Source of the DNA: Intrasporangium chromatireducens Q5-1
GTDB lineage: Bacteria > Actinomycetota > Actinomycetes > Actinomycetales > Dermatophilaceae
Assembly (NCBI RefSeq): GCF_000576575.1
Contig: NZ_AWQS01000006.1
Span: 1 to 57,413, forward strand
DNA: 57,413 bases
Direction: 5' to 3'
Numbering within the stretch: position 1 is the stretch's first letter; each line of letters opens with the position of its first letter. This document shows, in pieces, positions 24,307-33,338 of this stretch. Both the position numbers and the translations under genes were made by a program. Under the pieces are notes generated by a model, which worked only from the letters and a program-made list of their open reading frames with translations, ran no database searches and had not been told where the DNA came from.

Positions 24307-25836
24307 CTAGCTTCGCGCCGCGGTGTCGGTCTCGGCCGCCGAGATGGTGGGGAAGTGACGAGGCACGAGGAGCAGGAGGATGCCGAGCGTCGCGACGGCG
24401 GAGACGAGCAGCGCGACGAAGACCGCGTGCGTCGACGCGTGCAGTGCCGACCGCATGAACTCGGCGGCGTCGGCGGCGGGATGGCCGGTCAGTGCGCGGC
24501 TCACCTCGTCGACGGTGCCGGCCACCTTCCCCTGCAACGAGGGCGGCGCACTTTCCAGTCGCGCGGCGAGGACGGCGTTCGTGACCGCACCGAACACGGC
24601 TGCGCCGAGGCTCTGGCCGAGGAAGCGGGAGAACATCGCCCCGCCGGTCACCACGCCGCGCTCACCCCAGTCGACGGTCGACTGGAGACCGACGAGGAGC
24701 GGTGCGGTGATCAAGCCCATCCCCGCCCCCATGAGCAGGCTGCCGAGGACGGGCTGCCAGACCGGGGCGTTCTCGCCCATCAGCACGAAGACCACGCCCG
24801 CAGCGATGGCGAAGAGTGCGCCGACGAGGGCGGTGTCCCGGAACCCGATCCGCAGGTAGAGCCGGCTGGACAGCCCGGAGGCGAGCGGCCAGCTCATGCT
24901 CATCGTCGCGAGGACGAAGCCGGCGGCGATCGGGCTCAGGCCGCCGACCGCCTGGGCCCAGGTGGGCAGGAAGGTCGACAGCCCGATCACGGCCAGTCCC
25001 GCCATCGCCGTCGCGAGATAGGACCCGGCGGTGAGCCGTCGCGTCCACAGCCATGGCGGCATGACCGGCTCGGGGGCCCGCCGCTCGACGGCCACGGCCG
25101 CGAGACCGATCAGGAGGGCGACCACGAAGATGACGACGCTCGGCGTCGACCACCATGCCCAGGCGGTGCCGCCCTCGAGCAGGCCGAACATGCCGAGACC
25201 GGCCGCGGTGAACAGCAGCGCGGCGCCGAGCCAGTCGATCCGGTGCTGGTGCCGCTCGACGTGCTCGTGGACGTCGCGGACGATGAAGGTCAGCGCCAGC
25301 GCGCCGATCGGCACGTTGACCAGGAAGATCCAGCGCCACGAGGCGTACTGCGCGAAGACGCCACCGAGGGTCGGCGCGACGACGGCGGAGATGCCCCAGA
25401 CGCTCGAGAGGTAGCCCTGGATGCGGCCGCGCTCCCGGATGTCGTAGAGGTCGCCGGCGAGCGTCTGCACCGTCGCGCCGATCGCGCCCGCGCCAAGACC
25501 CTGCAGGCCACGGAAGACGATGAGCGCGAGCATGTTCCACGAGAACGCCGACAGGACCGACCCGAGCAGGAAGATGACCGAGCCGAGGACGAGGACCGGC
25601 TTGCGGCCGTAGAGGTCGGCGAACTTCCCGTAGATCGGGATCGTCATCGTCTGGGCGAGCAGGTAGATCGAGAAGACCCAGCCGATGAGGGAGAACCCAC
25701 CGAGGTCGCTCACGACCTGGGGGATCGCCGTGGCGACGATCGTCGTGTCCATGGCGATCAGGGCCATGGCGAGCATGAGGGCGATGAGGACTGGCGTGCG
25801 GTGGTCACGCTCACGACGGGGCCGGCTCAGCGGCAT
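24307..25836 (-). CDS. MFS transporter, DHA2 (14-helix) drug exporter type
   Basis: This 509-residue inner-membrane protein is an MFS proton-coupled exporter. It shows MALIAMDTTIVATAIPQVV (helix 1, motif D1), GKFADLYGRKPVL (motif A) and SSVWGISAVVAPTLGG (motif C), with 14 predicted helices, as in multidrug efflux proteins of the DHA2 family. ATG 25836 has AAGGAG 5 bases upstream; a longer frame to 25854 lacks this. The start codon lies in GGTATGCCGCTGAG, a copy of the recurring GTATGCCGCT motif. No regulator is adjacent. Confidence 0.92.
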   Translation of the reverse strand: MPLSRPRRERDHRTPVLIALMLAMALIAMDTTIVATAIPQVVSDLGGFSLIGWVFSIYLLAQTMTIPIYGKFADLYGRKPVLVLGSVIFLLGSVLSAFSWNMLALIVFRGLQGLGAGAIGATVQTLAGDLYDIRERGRIQGYLSSVWGISAVVAPTLGGVFAQYASWRWIFLVNVPIGALALTFIVRDVHEHVERHQHRIDWLGAALLFTAAGLGMFGLLEGGTAWAWWSTPSVVIFVVALLIGLAAVAVERRAPEPVMPPWLWTRRLTAGSYLATAMAGLAVIGLSTFLPTWAQAVGGLSPIAAGFVLATMSMSWPLASGLSSRLYLRIGFRDTALVGALFAIAAGVVFVLMGENAPVWQPVLGSLLMGAGMGLITAPLLVGLQSTVDWGERGVVTGGAMFSRFLGQSLGAAVFGAVTNAVLAARLESAPPSLQGKVAGTVDEVSRALTGHPAADAAEFMRSALHASTHAVFVALLVSAVATLGILLLLVPRHFPTISAAETDTAARS

Positions 25837-25874
25837 ACCTGCTCCTTCACGCACATCACTCCATCCTGCCCTCG

Positions 25875-25880
25875 TAGTCT
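25875..25880 (+). promoter_or_regulatory. Putative -10 box of the GNAT gene (leaderless)
   Basis: TAGTCT ends 6 bases before ATG 25887, with no room for a ribosome binding site. Confidence 0.5.
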
Positions 25881-25886
25881 TCCCGT

Positions 25887-26384
25887 ATGCCGCTCACCTC
25901 GTCCGTCGTGCTCCGTCCCCTGCGCTCCGGTGAGTTCGCCGAGGCCCGTCCCCCCGACTCGGAGTTCGACGACTTCGGACCCCGGGGCGGCTACCCGGCC
26001 CCGCCGCCGTGTCGTCTCGACGACGACGGCGCGCTCGCCGTCGTCGTCGACGGCCAGCCGGTCGGGACGGTGAGCTGGACCTGGGTGCAGTGGGGCCCGA
26101 CCCGGGCCTCGCGCTGCCCGATGATCGGCATCTGGGTCCAGGCGGGCTCGCGGGGCTCGGGGGCCGGCACGGAGGCGCAGCGCCTGCTCGTCGACCTGTT
26201 CTTCAGGCACACGGCGACGAACCGGGTCCAGGCGCACACGGACGTCGCGAACCTCGCCGAGCAGCGGGCGCTGCAGCGGGCCGGGTTCACCGACGAGGGG
26301 GTCGTCCGGGGTGCCCACTGGCGCGACGGTGCCTGGCACGACGGCCACCTCTACTCGGTGCTCCGCACCGACCGCCGCCCCTGA
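25887..26384 (+). CDS. GNAT-family N-acetyltransferase (RimJ/RimL-like)
   Basis: The 165-residue cytoplasmic protein resembles RimJ/RimL-type acetyltransferases that transfer acetyl from acetyl-CoA to an amine. Supporting segments are IGIWVQAGSRGSGAGTEAQR, the acetyl-CoA binding loop and helix, and RVQAHTDVANLAEQRALQRA followed by GFTDEGVVRG, the standard C-terminal motif. The -10 box TAGTCT at 6 bases predicts a leaderless message starting at the ATG. The gene starts with GTATGCCGCTCA, a copy of the recurring motif. The acetyl acceptor is unknown. Confidence 0.85.
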   Translation: MPLTSSVVLRPLRSGEFAEARPPDSEFDDFGPRGGYPAPPPCRLDDDGALAVVVDGQPVGTVSWTWVQWGPTRASRCPMIGIWVQAGSRGSGAGTEAQRLLVDLFFRHTATNRVQAHTDVANLAEQRALQRAGFTDEGVVRGAHWRDGAWHDGHLYSVLRTDRRP

Positions 26385-26385
26385 C

Positions 26386-26460
26386 CGTCGAAGGAGCGCA
26401 AACTCCGGTTGTGACCCGTCGAGCGAGCGCAAACTCCGGAGTTTGCGCTCACTCGACGGG
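26386..26460. repeat. 46-bp near-perfect palindrome plus partial direct copy between convergent genes
   Basis: Bases 26415-26460 form a 23-bp inverted repeat with a single mismatch, centred on CTCCGGAG and containing GAGCGCAAACTCC on both strands. A direct partial copy of its left arm lies at 26386-26408 with two mismatches. It fills the gap between two convergent genes and may work as a bidirectional terminator or be a REP-like mobile repeat. Confidence 0.75.
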
Positions 26461-26464
26461 GGAG

Positions 26465-27175
26465 TCAGATGGCGCAGCCGTCCGGGCCACAGGCACCCGA
26501 GTCGCTTTGCGCGCCAGCCGGACTCACCATGACGAGCGGGTTCGACTCCTGCCACACCTGGGCCAGGGCCTGGCTGAACACCTCGGTCGGCTGCGCCCCG
26601 GAGATGCCGTACTTGTTCTCCAGGACAAAGAACGGAACCCCTTGGATGCCAAGGCTGCCCGCCTGTCGGATGTCGGACTGCACTGCGGCCCGGTAGTGCC
26701 CGTCCACGAGGGCTGACTCGACCTCGCCCCGCTCCAGTCCGGCCGCGACCCCGATCCGCGTCAGCGTCTCGAGCGAGCCGATGTCCTCGCCGTGCTCGAA
26801 GTGGGCCGAGAGCAGCGACTCCTTGACGGCGCCGGCGAGGCCATGTTCGGCCGCGAGGTGGAGCAGCTCGTGGGCCCGGCCGCTGTTGGCGACGACGAGC
26901 GCGTCGAAGTCGTAGGCCAGGCCCTCCTCGGCTGCGATCCCTGCGACGTGGGCGAGCATCTGGCGCACCTGCTCGGGCGGCATTCCCTTGCGGGTCGCGA
27001 GGTAGTCGGCCTCGGTGCCGTCATAGCGCTCCGGCAGGGCCGGGTCGAGCTGGTAGCTGTGCCACGTCACCTCGACGGCGTCCCGGTGCTCGAACGCAGC
27101 GAGGGCCTTCTCGAACCGGCGCTTGCCGATGAAGCACCACGGGCAGGCGATGTCGGACCAGATGTCAATCTTCAT
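26465..27175 (-). CDS. DsbA-family (FrnE-like) thioredoxin-fold oxidoreductase
   Basis: The 236-residue protein has a thioredoxin fold with the active-site motif CPWC at the start (KIDIWSDIACPWCFIGKRRF) and an inserted helical domain, followed by the cis-Pro segment IQGVPFFVLENKYGISGAQP. This arrangement matches FrnE-like DsbA proteins, which are cytoplasmic dithiol oxidoreductases or polyketide-related isomerases. There is no signal peptide from ATG 27175. Two cysteines occur near the C-terminus (ACGPDGC). An upstream open frame to 27307 overlaps the DUF488 gene and lacks homology. Confidence 0.88.
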   Translation of the reverse strand: MKIDIWSDIACPWCFIGKRRFEKALAAFEHRDAVEVTWHSYQLDPALPERYDGTEADYLATRKGMPPEQVRQMLAHVAGIAAEEGLAYDFDALVVANSGRAHELLHLAAEHGLAGAVKESLLSAHFEHGEDIGSLETLTRIGVAAGLERGEVESALVDGHYRAAVQSDIRQAGSLGIQGVPFFVLENKYGISGAQPTEVFSQALAQVWQESNPLVMVSPAGAQSDSGACGPDGCAI

Positions 27176-27240
27176 GGAAACTTCAACAAACGAGGTGGGT
27201 CGTTGCTTCCCGCCCCGCGCGCAGCGGGCGGTGCCCCCCG

Positions 27241-27262
27241 GCGCGAGCTGAGCGGCATACCG
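27241..27262 (+). repeat. Copy of the dispersed GAGCGGCATACC repeat
   Basis: GCGCGAGCTGAGCGGCATAC followed by CG is nearly identical to bases 12-33 and related to 9587-9612 and 47943-47971. It lies in the divergent gap upstream of the DUF488 gene, just before its TAGTCT -10 box. Confidence 0.65.
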
Positions 27263-27300
27263 CGGCGTTAGTCTCGGGACGAGCGGAAGCGAGGCGGACG

Positions 27301-27651
27301 ATGGCAACGGTGCACGTCAAACGGGTCTACGAGGACGCTTCCGACGAGGACGGCTACCGAGTCCTCGTCGACCGGGTCTGGCCACGCGGGCTGTCCAAGG
27401 AGGCGGCCCACGTCGACGAGTGGGTCAAGGAGGCCGGCCCCTCGACCGAGCTGCGCACATGGTTCGGCCACCGACCCGAGCGGTTCGCGGAGTTCGCGCG
27501 CCGCTATCGCGACGAGCTGGACGGCAGTATGCCGCTCAGCCACCTTCGCGACCTGGTGGCCGACCACGACGTGGTGACCCTCGTCTACTCGGCCCGGGAC
27601 GAGGAACACAACCAGGCCGTGGTCCTCGCCGACGTCCTCCGCGGGTCCTGA
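27301..27651 (+). CDS. DUF488 family protein
   Basis: The 116-residue cytoplasmic protein is a YeaO-like DUF488 member, shown by the N-terminal YRVLVDRVWPRGLSKEAAHV and LRTWFGHRPERFAEFARRY segments and the C-terminal VTLVYSARDEEHNQAVVL. The family function is not established. A TAGTCT box at 27269-27274 and a GAGGCGG site 6 bases before the ATG suggest a normal leader here. The end lies 3 bases from the convergent transporter gene. Confidence 0.9.
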   Translation: MATVHVKRVYEDASDEDGYRVLVDRVWPRGLSKEAAHVDEWVKEAGPSTELRTWFGHRPERFAEFARRYRDELDGSMPLSHLRDLVADHDVVTLVYSARDEEHNQAVVLADVLRGS

Positions 27652-27654
27652 CGG

Positions 27655-30297
27655 TCAGCTGATGCCGGTCAGCAGGTCGCCACGCTCCTCGCGTCGGCGC
27701 CGCTGCTCGACCGGGTCCGGCACCGGGACGGCGGCGATCAGCTGCTTGGTGTACTCCTGCTGCGGGGAGCCGAGCACCTGTTCGCGGCTGCCGATCTCGA
27801 CGATCTTGCCGCGTTGCATCACCGCGACCCGGTTCGCGAGCATGTCGACAACGGCGAGGTCGTGGCTGATGAAGATGCACGCGAACTGCAGCTCCTCCTG
27901 CAGCTGGGCGAACAGCTCGAGGACGCGGGCCTGCACGGACACGTCGAGCGCGGAGGTCGGCTCGTCGGCGATGAGCACCTCGGGACGGAGGGCCAGCGAG
28001 CGGGCAAGGCTGACCCGCTGGCGCTGGCCGCCGGAGAGCTCGTGGGGGTAGCGCTGGCCGTAAGCGGCCGGCAGCTCGACCCGCTCGAGCAGCTCCTCGA
28101 CGCGCCCGCGCTGCTGGGCGGCGTTGAGCCTGCCCTCGGCACGCAGGGGCTCGGCGATGCAGTCGCCGATCGTCATCTGCGGGTTGAGCGAGGCGGCCGG
28201 GTCCTGGAAGACGAAGCCGTAGCGGCTGCGCAGCGACTTGAGGTGCCGGTCGGACAGTCCCGAGATCTGCTGGCCGCTCAGCCGGACGACGCCGCTCGTC
28301 GGCCGTTGCAGACCGACGACGCAGCGGCCCACGGTCGACTTGCCCGAGCCCGACTCGCCGACGAGGCCGAGGACCTCACCGCGGTGCACCGTGAGCGAGA
28401 CGTGGTCGACCGCCCGGAAGCTCGGCTGGCCGAACTTGCCGGGGAACTCGACGACGAGGTCGTCGATCTCGAGCACCGGCTCGGCGTCCGCCTCGACGGA
28501 CAGGTCACGACCCGAACCGTGGCCGAGGTGCGGGACGGCGTCGAGCAGGCGGCGCGTGTAGGGGTGCTGCGGGTCGGCGAAGAGCGGCTCGACGGGCGCC
28601 TCCTCGACAATCCGGCCGCGGTACATGACGACGACCCGGTCGGCCATGTCGGCGACGACTCCCATGTTGTGGGTGATCAGGACGATGGCCGTGCCCAGCC
28701 GGTCGCGCAGGTCGAGCAGCAGCTCGAGGACGGCCGCCTGGACCGTGACGTCGAGGGCCGTCGTCGGCTCGTCCGCGACGATGACGTCGGGCTCGCACGC
28801 GATCGCCATGGCAATGACGACCCGCTGCTTCTGGCCACCGGACAGCTGGTGCGGGTAGTAGTCGACGCGCCGCTCGGGGTCGGGGATGCCGACCAGGTCG
28901 AGCAGCTCGACTGCGCGGGCACGGGCGTGCTTGCGCGAGACCTTCTCGTGGGCCCGGATGCCCTCCATCAGCTGCCAGCCGATCGTGTAGACCGGGTTCA
29001 GGGCCGTGGAGGGCTCCTGGAAGATCATCGACACCTCGTCGCCGCGGACGGCCCTCAGGGTGCGGTAGGGCGCCCCGATGAGCTCCTCGGGAGCCGCGGA
29101 GTCGGTGCTGAGCGTCGCCGAGCCCGAGACCGACGCGCTCGCCGGGAGCAGGCCGAGCACGGCGCGGGAGCTGACCGACTTGCCCGAGCCGGACTCGCCG
29201 ACGACGGCCACGACCTCGCCCGGCGCGACGTCGAAGCTGACGTGGTCGACCGCGCGGACGGGGCCGCTGTCGGTGCGGAAGCTGACGCTGAGGTCGGTCA
29301 GGCTGAGGGTGGCGACCCGTCGCTCGCCGCCGGCGCGCCGCACCGGTGCCTCCTCGGTCGCTCCTTCTGCGGCGGCATCGGCCGCGATCTCCGCGGCGTC
29401 CGCCTCGCTCGTGTCCCCGCGTCGGGCCCGCAGCCGCGGGTCGAGCAGGTCGTTGAGGCTCTCGCCGACGAGGGTGATCCCGAGGACGAGCAGCACGATC
29501 GCGGCGCCGGGGAAGACGCCCGTCCACCAGATGCCGTTCGTCGCGTCGGACATGGCCTTGTTGAGGTCGTAGCCCCACTCGGCGGCCGCCGACGGCTGGA
29601 TGCCGAAGCCGAGGAAGCCGAGCCCGGCCAGCGTCAGGATCGCCTCGGAGCCGTTCAGCGTGGCGATGATCGGCAGGGTCTGCCGGACGTTGGCGAAGAT
29701 GTGCCGGACGAGGATGCGTGGCACGGGAGTGCCGACGACCCGGGCGGCGTCGACGTACGGCTCGACCTTGACGCTGAGCGTCGCGTTGCGCACGACCCTG
29801 AAGTACTGGGGGATGAACACGACCGTGATCGACAGCGCCGCGGCCATGACCCCGGCGGTGACGCCCGACTGGCCGCCCGAGACGACGATCGCCACGATGA
29901 TCGCGAGCAGCAGCGAGGGGAAGGCGTACATCGCGTCGGTGATGAGCACCAGGACGCGGTCCAGCCAGCGACCGACGTAGCCGGACAGCAGGCCGAGGGG
30001 CACACCGATGCACAGCGACAGGATGACTGCGAGCACGACGACCTCGAGCGCCGTACGTGCGCCGTAGACGACTCGGGAGAAGACGTCCTCGCCACCGACG
30101 CTCGTGCCGAACCAGTGGGCCGCCGACGGCGCGCCCTGGATCGGGAAGTCGTGCCCGTTCGCGCTCGCGTCGTTGAAGCCGTAGGGGGCGATGAGCGGCG
30201 CGAAGACGGCGAGCACGACGAACAGGGCGATGACGACGAGACCGGTGAGGAGCATCCCGCGCTGGACGCCGCGGGTGTTGCGGATGAGGGCGAACAT
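27655..30297 (-). CDS. Peptide ABC transporter: permease-ATPase-ATPase fusion (DppC-DppD-DppF type)
   Basis: This 880-residue protein combines what are normally three subunits of an oligopeptide/dipeptide importer. Residues 1-290 form a DppC-like permease with about six helices and the coupling segment ([13 protein letters not shown]). After an Ala/Glu-rich linker, ATPase 1 has Walker A GESGSGKS at 367-374, signature LSGGQKQ at 485-491 and Walker B ending ADE at 508-510. ATPase 2 has Walker A at 647-654 and LSGGQRQ at 754-760. Each ATPase has the Opp-type C-terminal HPYT or EYT segment. The partner permease and binding protein lie upstream. Confidence 0.95.
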   Translation of the reverse strand: MFALIRNTRGVQRGMLLTGLVVIALFVVLAVFAPLIAPYGFNDASANGHDFPIQGAPSAAHWFGTSVGGEDVFSRVVYGARTALEVVVLAVILSLCIGVPLGLLSGYVGRWLDRVLVLITDAMYAFPSLLLAIIVAIVVSGGQSGVTAGVMAAALSITVVFIPQYFRVVRNATLSVKVEPYVDAARVVGTPVPRILVRHIFANVRQTLPIIATLNGSEAILTLAGLGFLGFGIQPSAAAEWGYDLNKAMSDATNGIWWTGVFPGAAIVLLVLGITLVGESLNDLLDPRLRARRGDTSEADAAEIAADAAAEGATEEAPVRRAGGERRVATLSLTDLSVSFRTDSGPVRAVDHVSFDVAPGEVVAVVGESGSGKSVSSRAVLGLLPASASVSGSATLSTDSAAPEELIGAPYRTLRAVRGDEVSMIFQEPSTALNPVYTIGWQLMEGIRAHEKVSRKHARARAVELLDLVGIPDPERRVDYYPHQLSGGQKQRVVIAMAIACEPDVIVADEPTTALDVTVQAAVLELLLDLRDRLGTAIVLITHNMGVVADMADRVVVMYRGRIVEEAPVEPLFADPQHPYTRRLLDAVPHLGHGSGRDLSVEADAEPVLEIDDLVVEFPGKFGQPSFRAVDHVSLTVHRGEVLGLVGESGSGKSTVGRCVVGLQRPTSGVVRLSGQQISGLSDRHLKSLRSRYGFVFQDPAASLNPQMTIGDCIAEPLRAEGRLNAAQQRGRVEELLERVELPAAYGQRYPHELSGGQRQRVSLARSLALRPEVLIADEPTSALDVSVQARVLELFAQLQEELQFACIFISHDLAVVDMLANRVAVMQRGKIVEIGSREQVLGSPQQEYTKQLIAAVPVPDPVEQRRRREERGDLLTGIS

Positions 30298-30310
30298 GGC
30301 TGCTCCTGAC

Positions 30311-31399
30311 TCAGAACCGGACGCGCGGGTCGACGAAGGCGACGATGACGTCGATGAGGAGGCTCGCGATGCTGACGACGAGCGCGAACAGGGTCACGAT
30401 GCCCTGCACCGCGACGAAGTCGCGTTTGATGAGGTACTGCGCCAGCGTGTAGCCGAGGCCCTGCCACTCGAAGGTCGTCTCCGTCAGCACGGCGCCCCCG
30501 AGCAGCATGGCGATCTGCATGCCCATGACGGTGACGACGGGCACGAGCGCGTTGCGGAAGGCGTGCTTGCCGACGACGCGGCGCTCGGGGACGCCCCGGG
30601 CACGGGCCGCCGTGACGTAGTCGGAGTTGAGCGTGCCGATCAGGTTGATCCGCACGAGCCGGAGGAACACGCCGCCGGTCAGCAGGCCGAGCGTCAGGGC
30701 GGGGAGCACGGCGTGCTGGAGCACGTCCCAGATGTAGCTCTGGTCGCCCCAGAGGATCGCGTCGAGGATCATGATGTTCGTCTTCGGCTGCACGTTGGCC
30801 AGCCCCAGCTCGGTCGCGATGCTCGAGCGGCCCGCGACCGGCCAGCCGAACGGCGAGAAGGCAAGCTTGAAGAGCAGGCCGAGGAAGAAGACCGGCGCGG
30901 CGTAGACGACGATCGAGAACAGGCGCAGCACGACGTCGGGTGCCCGGTCCCGGTAACGGGCCGCGAGGCGCCCGAGCGGGATACCGATGAGGAAGGCGAC
31001 GAGGAGCGACCAGAACGCCAGCTCGAGGGTCGCCGCCCCGTTGACGACGAAGATGTCGGTGATCGACCGGTTGTCGGTCAGGGTGTGCCCGAAGTCGAAC
31101 CGGAGGATCCCGCTCAGGTAGTCCCAGTACTGCCCGAGGATCGGACCGTTCAGGCCCGCCGCCGTCTTGCGCGCCTCGATCTGGTCCGGGCTGAGCCGGC
31201 CGCCGAGGGCCGCCGTGATCGGGTCACCGATGACCCGCATGAGCAGGAACACGAGGGTGACGAGGATCCAGATCATCGGGATCACGAGCGCGACCCGGAC
31301 GATGAGGTATCTCAGCAGCGGCGGCATACCGCCCTTGGTGCGGTGCTCCGGCTGAGGGTCAGTCGGTTCCTCGGTGCCGAGGACCTCCGCGATCGCCAT
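30311..31399 (-). CDS. Peptide ABC transporter permease (DppB/OppB type)
   Basis: The 362-residue membrane protein is the first permease of the importer. It has an N-terminal helix (about 29-52), a large extracytoplasmic loop, five further helices and the coupling segment DYVTAARARGVPERRV followed by HAFRNALVPVVTV. It starts with an extra 25-residue hydrophilic N-terminus. It lies 13 bases upstream of the fused permease-ATPase gene and 90 bases after the binding-protein gene. A strong hairpin in that 90-base gap may lower its expression relative to the binding protein. Confidence 0.93.
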   Translation of the reverse strand: MAIAEVLGTEEPTDPQPEHRTKGGMPPLLRYLIVRVALVIPMIWILVTLVFLLMRVIGDPITAALGGRLSPDQIEARKTAAGLNGPILGQYWDYLSGILRFDFGHTLTDNRSITDIFVVNGAATLELAFWSLLVAFLIGIPLGRLAARYRDRAPDVVLRLFSIVVYAAPVFFLGLLFKLAFSPFGWPVAGRSSIATELGLANVQPKTNIMILDAILWGDQSYIWDVLQHAVLPALTLGLLTGGVFLRLVRINLIGTLNSDYVTAARARGVPERRVVGKHAFRNALVPVVTVMGMQIAMLLGGAVLTETTFEWQGLGYTLAQYLIKRDFVAVQGIVTLFALVVSIASLLIDVIVAFVDPRVRF

Positions 31400-31431
31400 G
31401 GGTCAGGACCTTCCAACGCAGGACACGGGGC

Positions 31432-31470
31432 GGGCCCGGGAGCGCAGCAGAAGCTGGCACTCCCGGGCCC
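31432..31470 (-). promoter_or_regulatory. Intercistronic hairpin between binding protein and permease genes
   Basis: Perfect 11-bp arms GGGCCCGGGAG (31432-31442) and CTCCCGGGCCC (31460-31470) enclose a 17-base loop. The stem sits right after the binding-protein stop codon. No T-run follows, so partial termination or protection of the 3' end of the upstream message is more likely than a full stop. Confidence 0.65.
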
Positions 31471-31489
31471 ACCTGTCGTGCCGTGGAGA

Positions 31490-33109
31490 CTACTTCGAGA
31501 GAGAGGTGAACCGGAACTTGAAGGCTGCGTCGAGGGTCTCCTGCACGCCCTTGACGTCATCCTTGGCCACGGCCACCTGGGCTCCGTAGAGCATCGGCAG
31601 CGTCGGCACCTCCTTGGCCACCTTGTCCTGGATCTGGCCGAGCAGCTGCTCGCGCTTGGCCTTGTCGCCCTGCGTCACCTCGTCGGTGAGCAGCTTGTTC
31701 ATCTCCTGGTTCGAGTAGTGCGACTGCAGGAAGTTGTTCGGACCGAAGAACGGGGACAGGTAGTTGTCCGCGTCGGGGAAGTCCGGGAACCACCCGAGCT
31801 GGTAGATCGGGTACGAGTCCTTCGTGCGCTCCTTCGAGTAGGTCGTCCACTCGGCGGACTGGAGGTTGACCTTGAAGAGGTTGGTCGCCTCGAGCTGGCG
31901 CTTGATCTCGTTGTACTCCTGGTCGGAGTTGCTCCCGTAGTGGTCCGGGTTGTACTGGATCTGGAGCGAGACGGGGATGCTGACCCCGGCGTCGGTCAGG
32001 TACTTCTTCGCCTGGTCGACGTTCGGCTTCTCGCCGTAGAGGGCCTTGAACGCCTCATTGGCGCCCGGCAGGCCCGGCGGCACCTGGGAGTAGGACGGCT
32101 TGAAGGTGCCCTTGTAGACCTTCGTCGAGAGCGCGTCACGGTCGATGCTCGACGCCATCGCCTGACGGATCGCGAGCTTCTGCGCGTCGTTGCTGCCCGG
32201 CATCGTCTTGAGGTTGAAGACCATGTAGCGCAGCTCGCCGCCGGCGCCGGTGTAGACCTTGATGCCGTTGACGCTCTGCAGCGACTCGATGTCGGTCGGG
32301 GTCAGGGACCGCCACGCGACGTCGATGTTCTTGTTCTGGATGTCGAGCTTGAGGTTGTCGGCCGAGGTGTAGTACTTCATCGTCACCTGGGCGATGCTCG
32401 GCTTGTTGAACGCCCCGTTGTAGGACGGGTTGGCCTTGAACTGGGCGATCTGGTTCTTCTGGTAGCTGCCGATCGTGTACGGCCCGGAGAAGCCCTGCGC
32501 CTTGACGGCCTCGTCGTCGGAGAGCACCTTGTTCGGCGGGTAGACCTTCTCGTCGACGATCGGCCCGGCCGACGTGACGAGGATCTGCGGCCAGGTCTGG
32601 TCGTTGGCGGCCTTGAGCTTGAAGACGACCGTCTTGTCGTCCTTGGCGGTGACCGACTCCATGTTGCCCAGGAGCGCGGCCGGCCCGTTCGGGTCGTTGA
32701 TGTCGACGATGCGCTTGAACGAGAAGGCGACGCTCTTCGCGGTCAGGGGGTCCCCGTTGGCGAACCTGAGCCCGTCCTTCATCGTGCAGGTGTACTCGGT
32801 CGGGCTGGTGAAGTCGCACTTCTCGGCGGCATCGGGCTCCGGCGCGTTCTTGCCCTGCGGGAAGTTGAGCAGGTACTGGTAGACCTGCGTCTGCACCTGC
32901 ATCGAGCCGTTGTCGTACGCACCCGCCGGGTCGATCGAGACGACCTTGTCGGTCGTGCCGACGATGAGCGACCCACCGCCGGCGCCCCCGCCTCCTCCGG
33001 TGCTGCCCGTGCCGGTGTTGTTGCCGGTGTTCCCGGCGCCACACGCCGAGACAAGCAGCCCGAGGGCGGCGGCGCCCGCGAGAGCTGCTGCCCCACGACG
33101 AATCTGCAT
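31490..33109 (-). CDS. Peptide ABC transporter substrate-binding lipoprotein (family 5)
   Basis: The 539-residue lipoprotein captures peptides or similar solutes outside the membrane. The signal peptide ends in the lipobox VSAC with lipidated Cys23, followed by a Gly/Thr/Asn-rich flexible linker (about 24-48). The family 5 signature appears in KCDFTSPTEYTCTMKDGLRF and ANGDPLTAKSVAFSFKRI, and the C-terminal lobe includes SYPIYQLGWFPDFPDADNY. AGGAGG lies 6 bases before the ATG. It heads the transporter operon. The ligand cannot be predicted beyond an oligopeptide-like compound. Confidence 0.95.
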   Translation of the reverse strand: MQIRRGAAALAGAAALGLLVSACGAGNTGNNTGTGSTGGGGGAGGGSLIVGTTDKVVSIDPAGAYDNGSMQVQTQVYQYLLNFPQGKNAPEPDAAEKCDFTSPTEYTCTMKDGLRFANGDPLTAKSVAFSFKRIVDINDPNGPAALLGNMESVTAKDDKTVVFKLKAANDQTWPQILVTSAGPIVDEKVYPPNKVLSDDEAVKAQGFSGPYTIGSYQKNQIAQFKANPSYNGAFNKPSIAQVTMKYYTSADNLKLDIQNKNIDVAWRSLTPTDIESLQSVNGIKVYTGAGGELRYMVFNLKTMPGSNDAQKLAIRQAMASSIDRDALSTKVYKGTFKPSYSQVPPGLPGANEAFKALYGEKPNVDQAKKYLTDAGVSIPVSLQIQYNPDHYGSNSDQEYNEIKRQLEATNLFKVNLQSAEWTTYSKERTKDSYPIYQLGWFPDFPDADNYLSPFFGPNNFLQSHYSNQEMNKLLTDEVTQGDKAKREQLLGQIQDKVAKEVPTLPMLYGAQVAVAKDDVKGVQETLDAAFKFRFTSLSK

Positions 33110-33338
33110 GACGTTCCTCCTAGATGGTCAGAACCGCTCCGGCCCGCGTCCTGCGCAGTCCCGTCGCGAATGCAGGAACCGTATCGGCACGCGGGCCGGG
33201 ACGAAAGAGTCTGCGGGGATTGTGGCCGATCTGCAGCCTTTTTCGTCTCTGGCCCCGGCACCGCACCGGGCTGGCAGCGGCCGACGCAGGTCCGCGGGTA
33301 CCCGGTGCCCTCGGTGGACCCGCGGGTGAGAATGGGGC
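33110..33338. other. Divergent intergenic region (229 bases)
   Basis: This gap separates the binding-protein gene and the universal stress gene and must contain both promoters. I see no convincing -35/-10 pair, hairpin or repeat in it, apart from the AGGAGG of the leftward gene next to 33110. Confidence 0.6.

Noticed and set aside
27814-30309. An 831-codon plus-strand frame opposite the fused transporter gene.
   Set aside because: Low-complexity charged composition and no ribosome site; a shadow of the real minus-strand gene.
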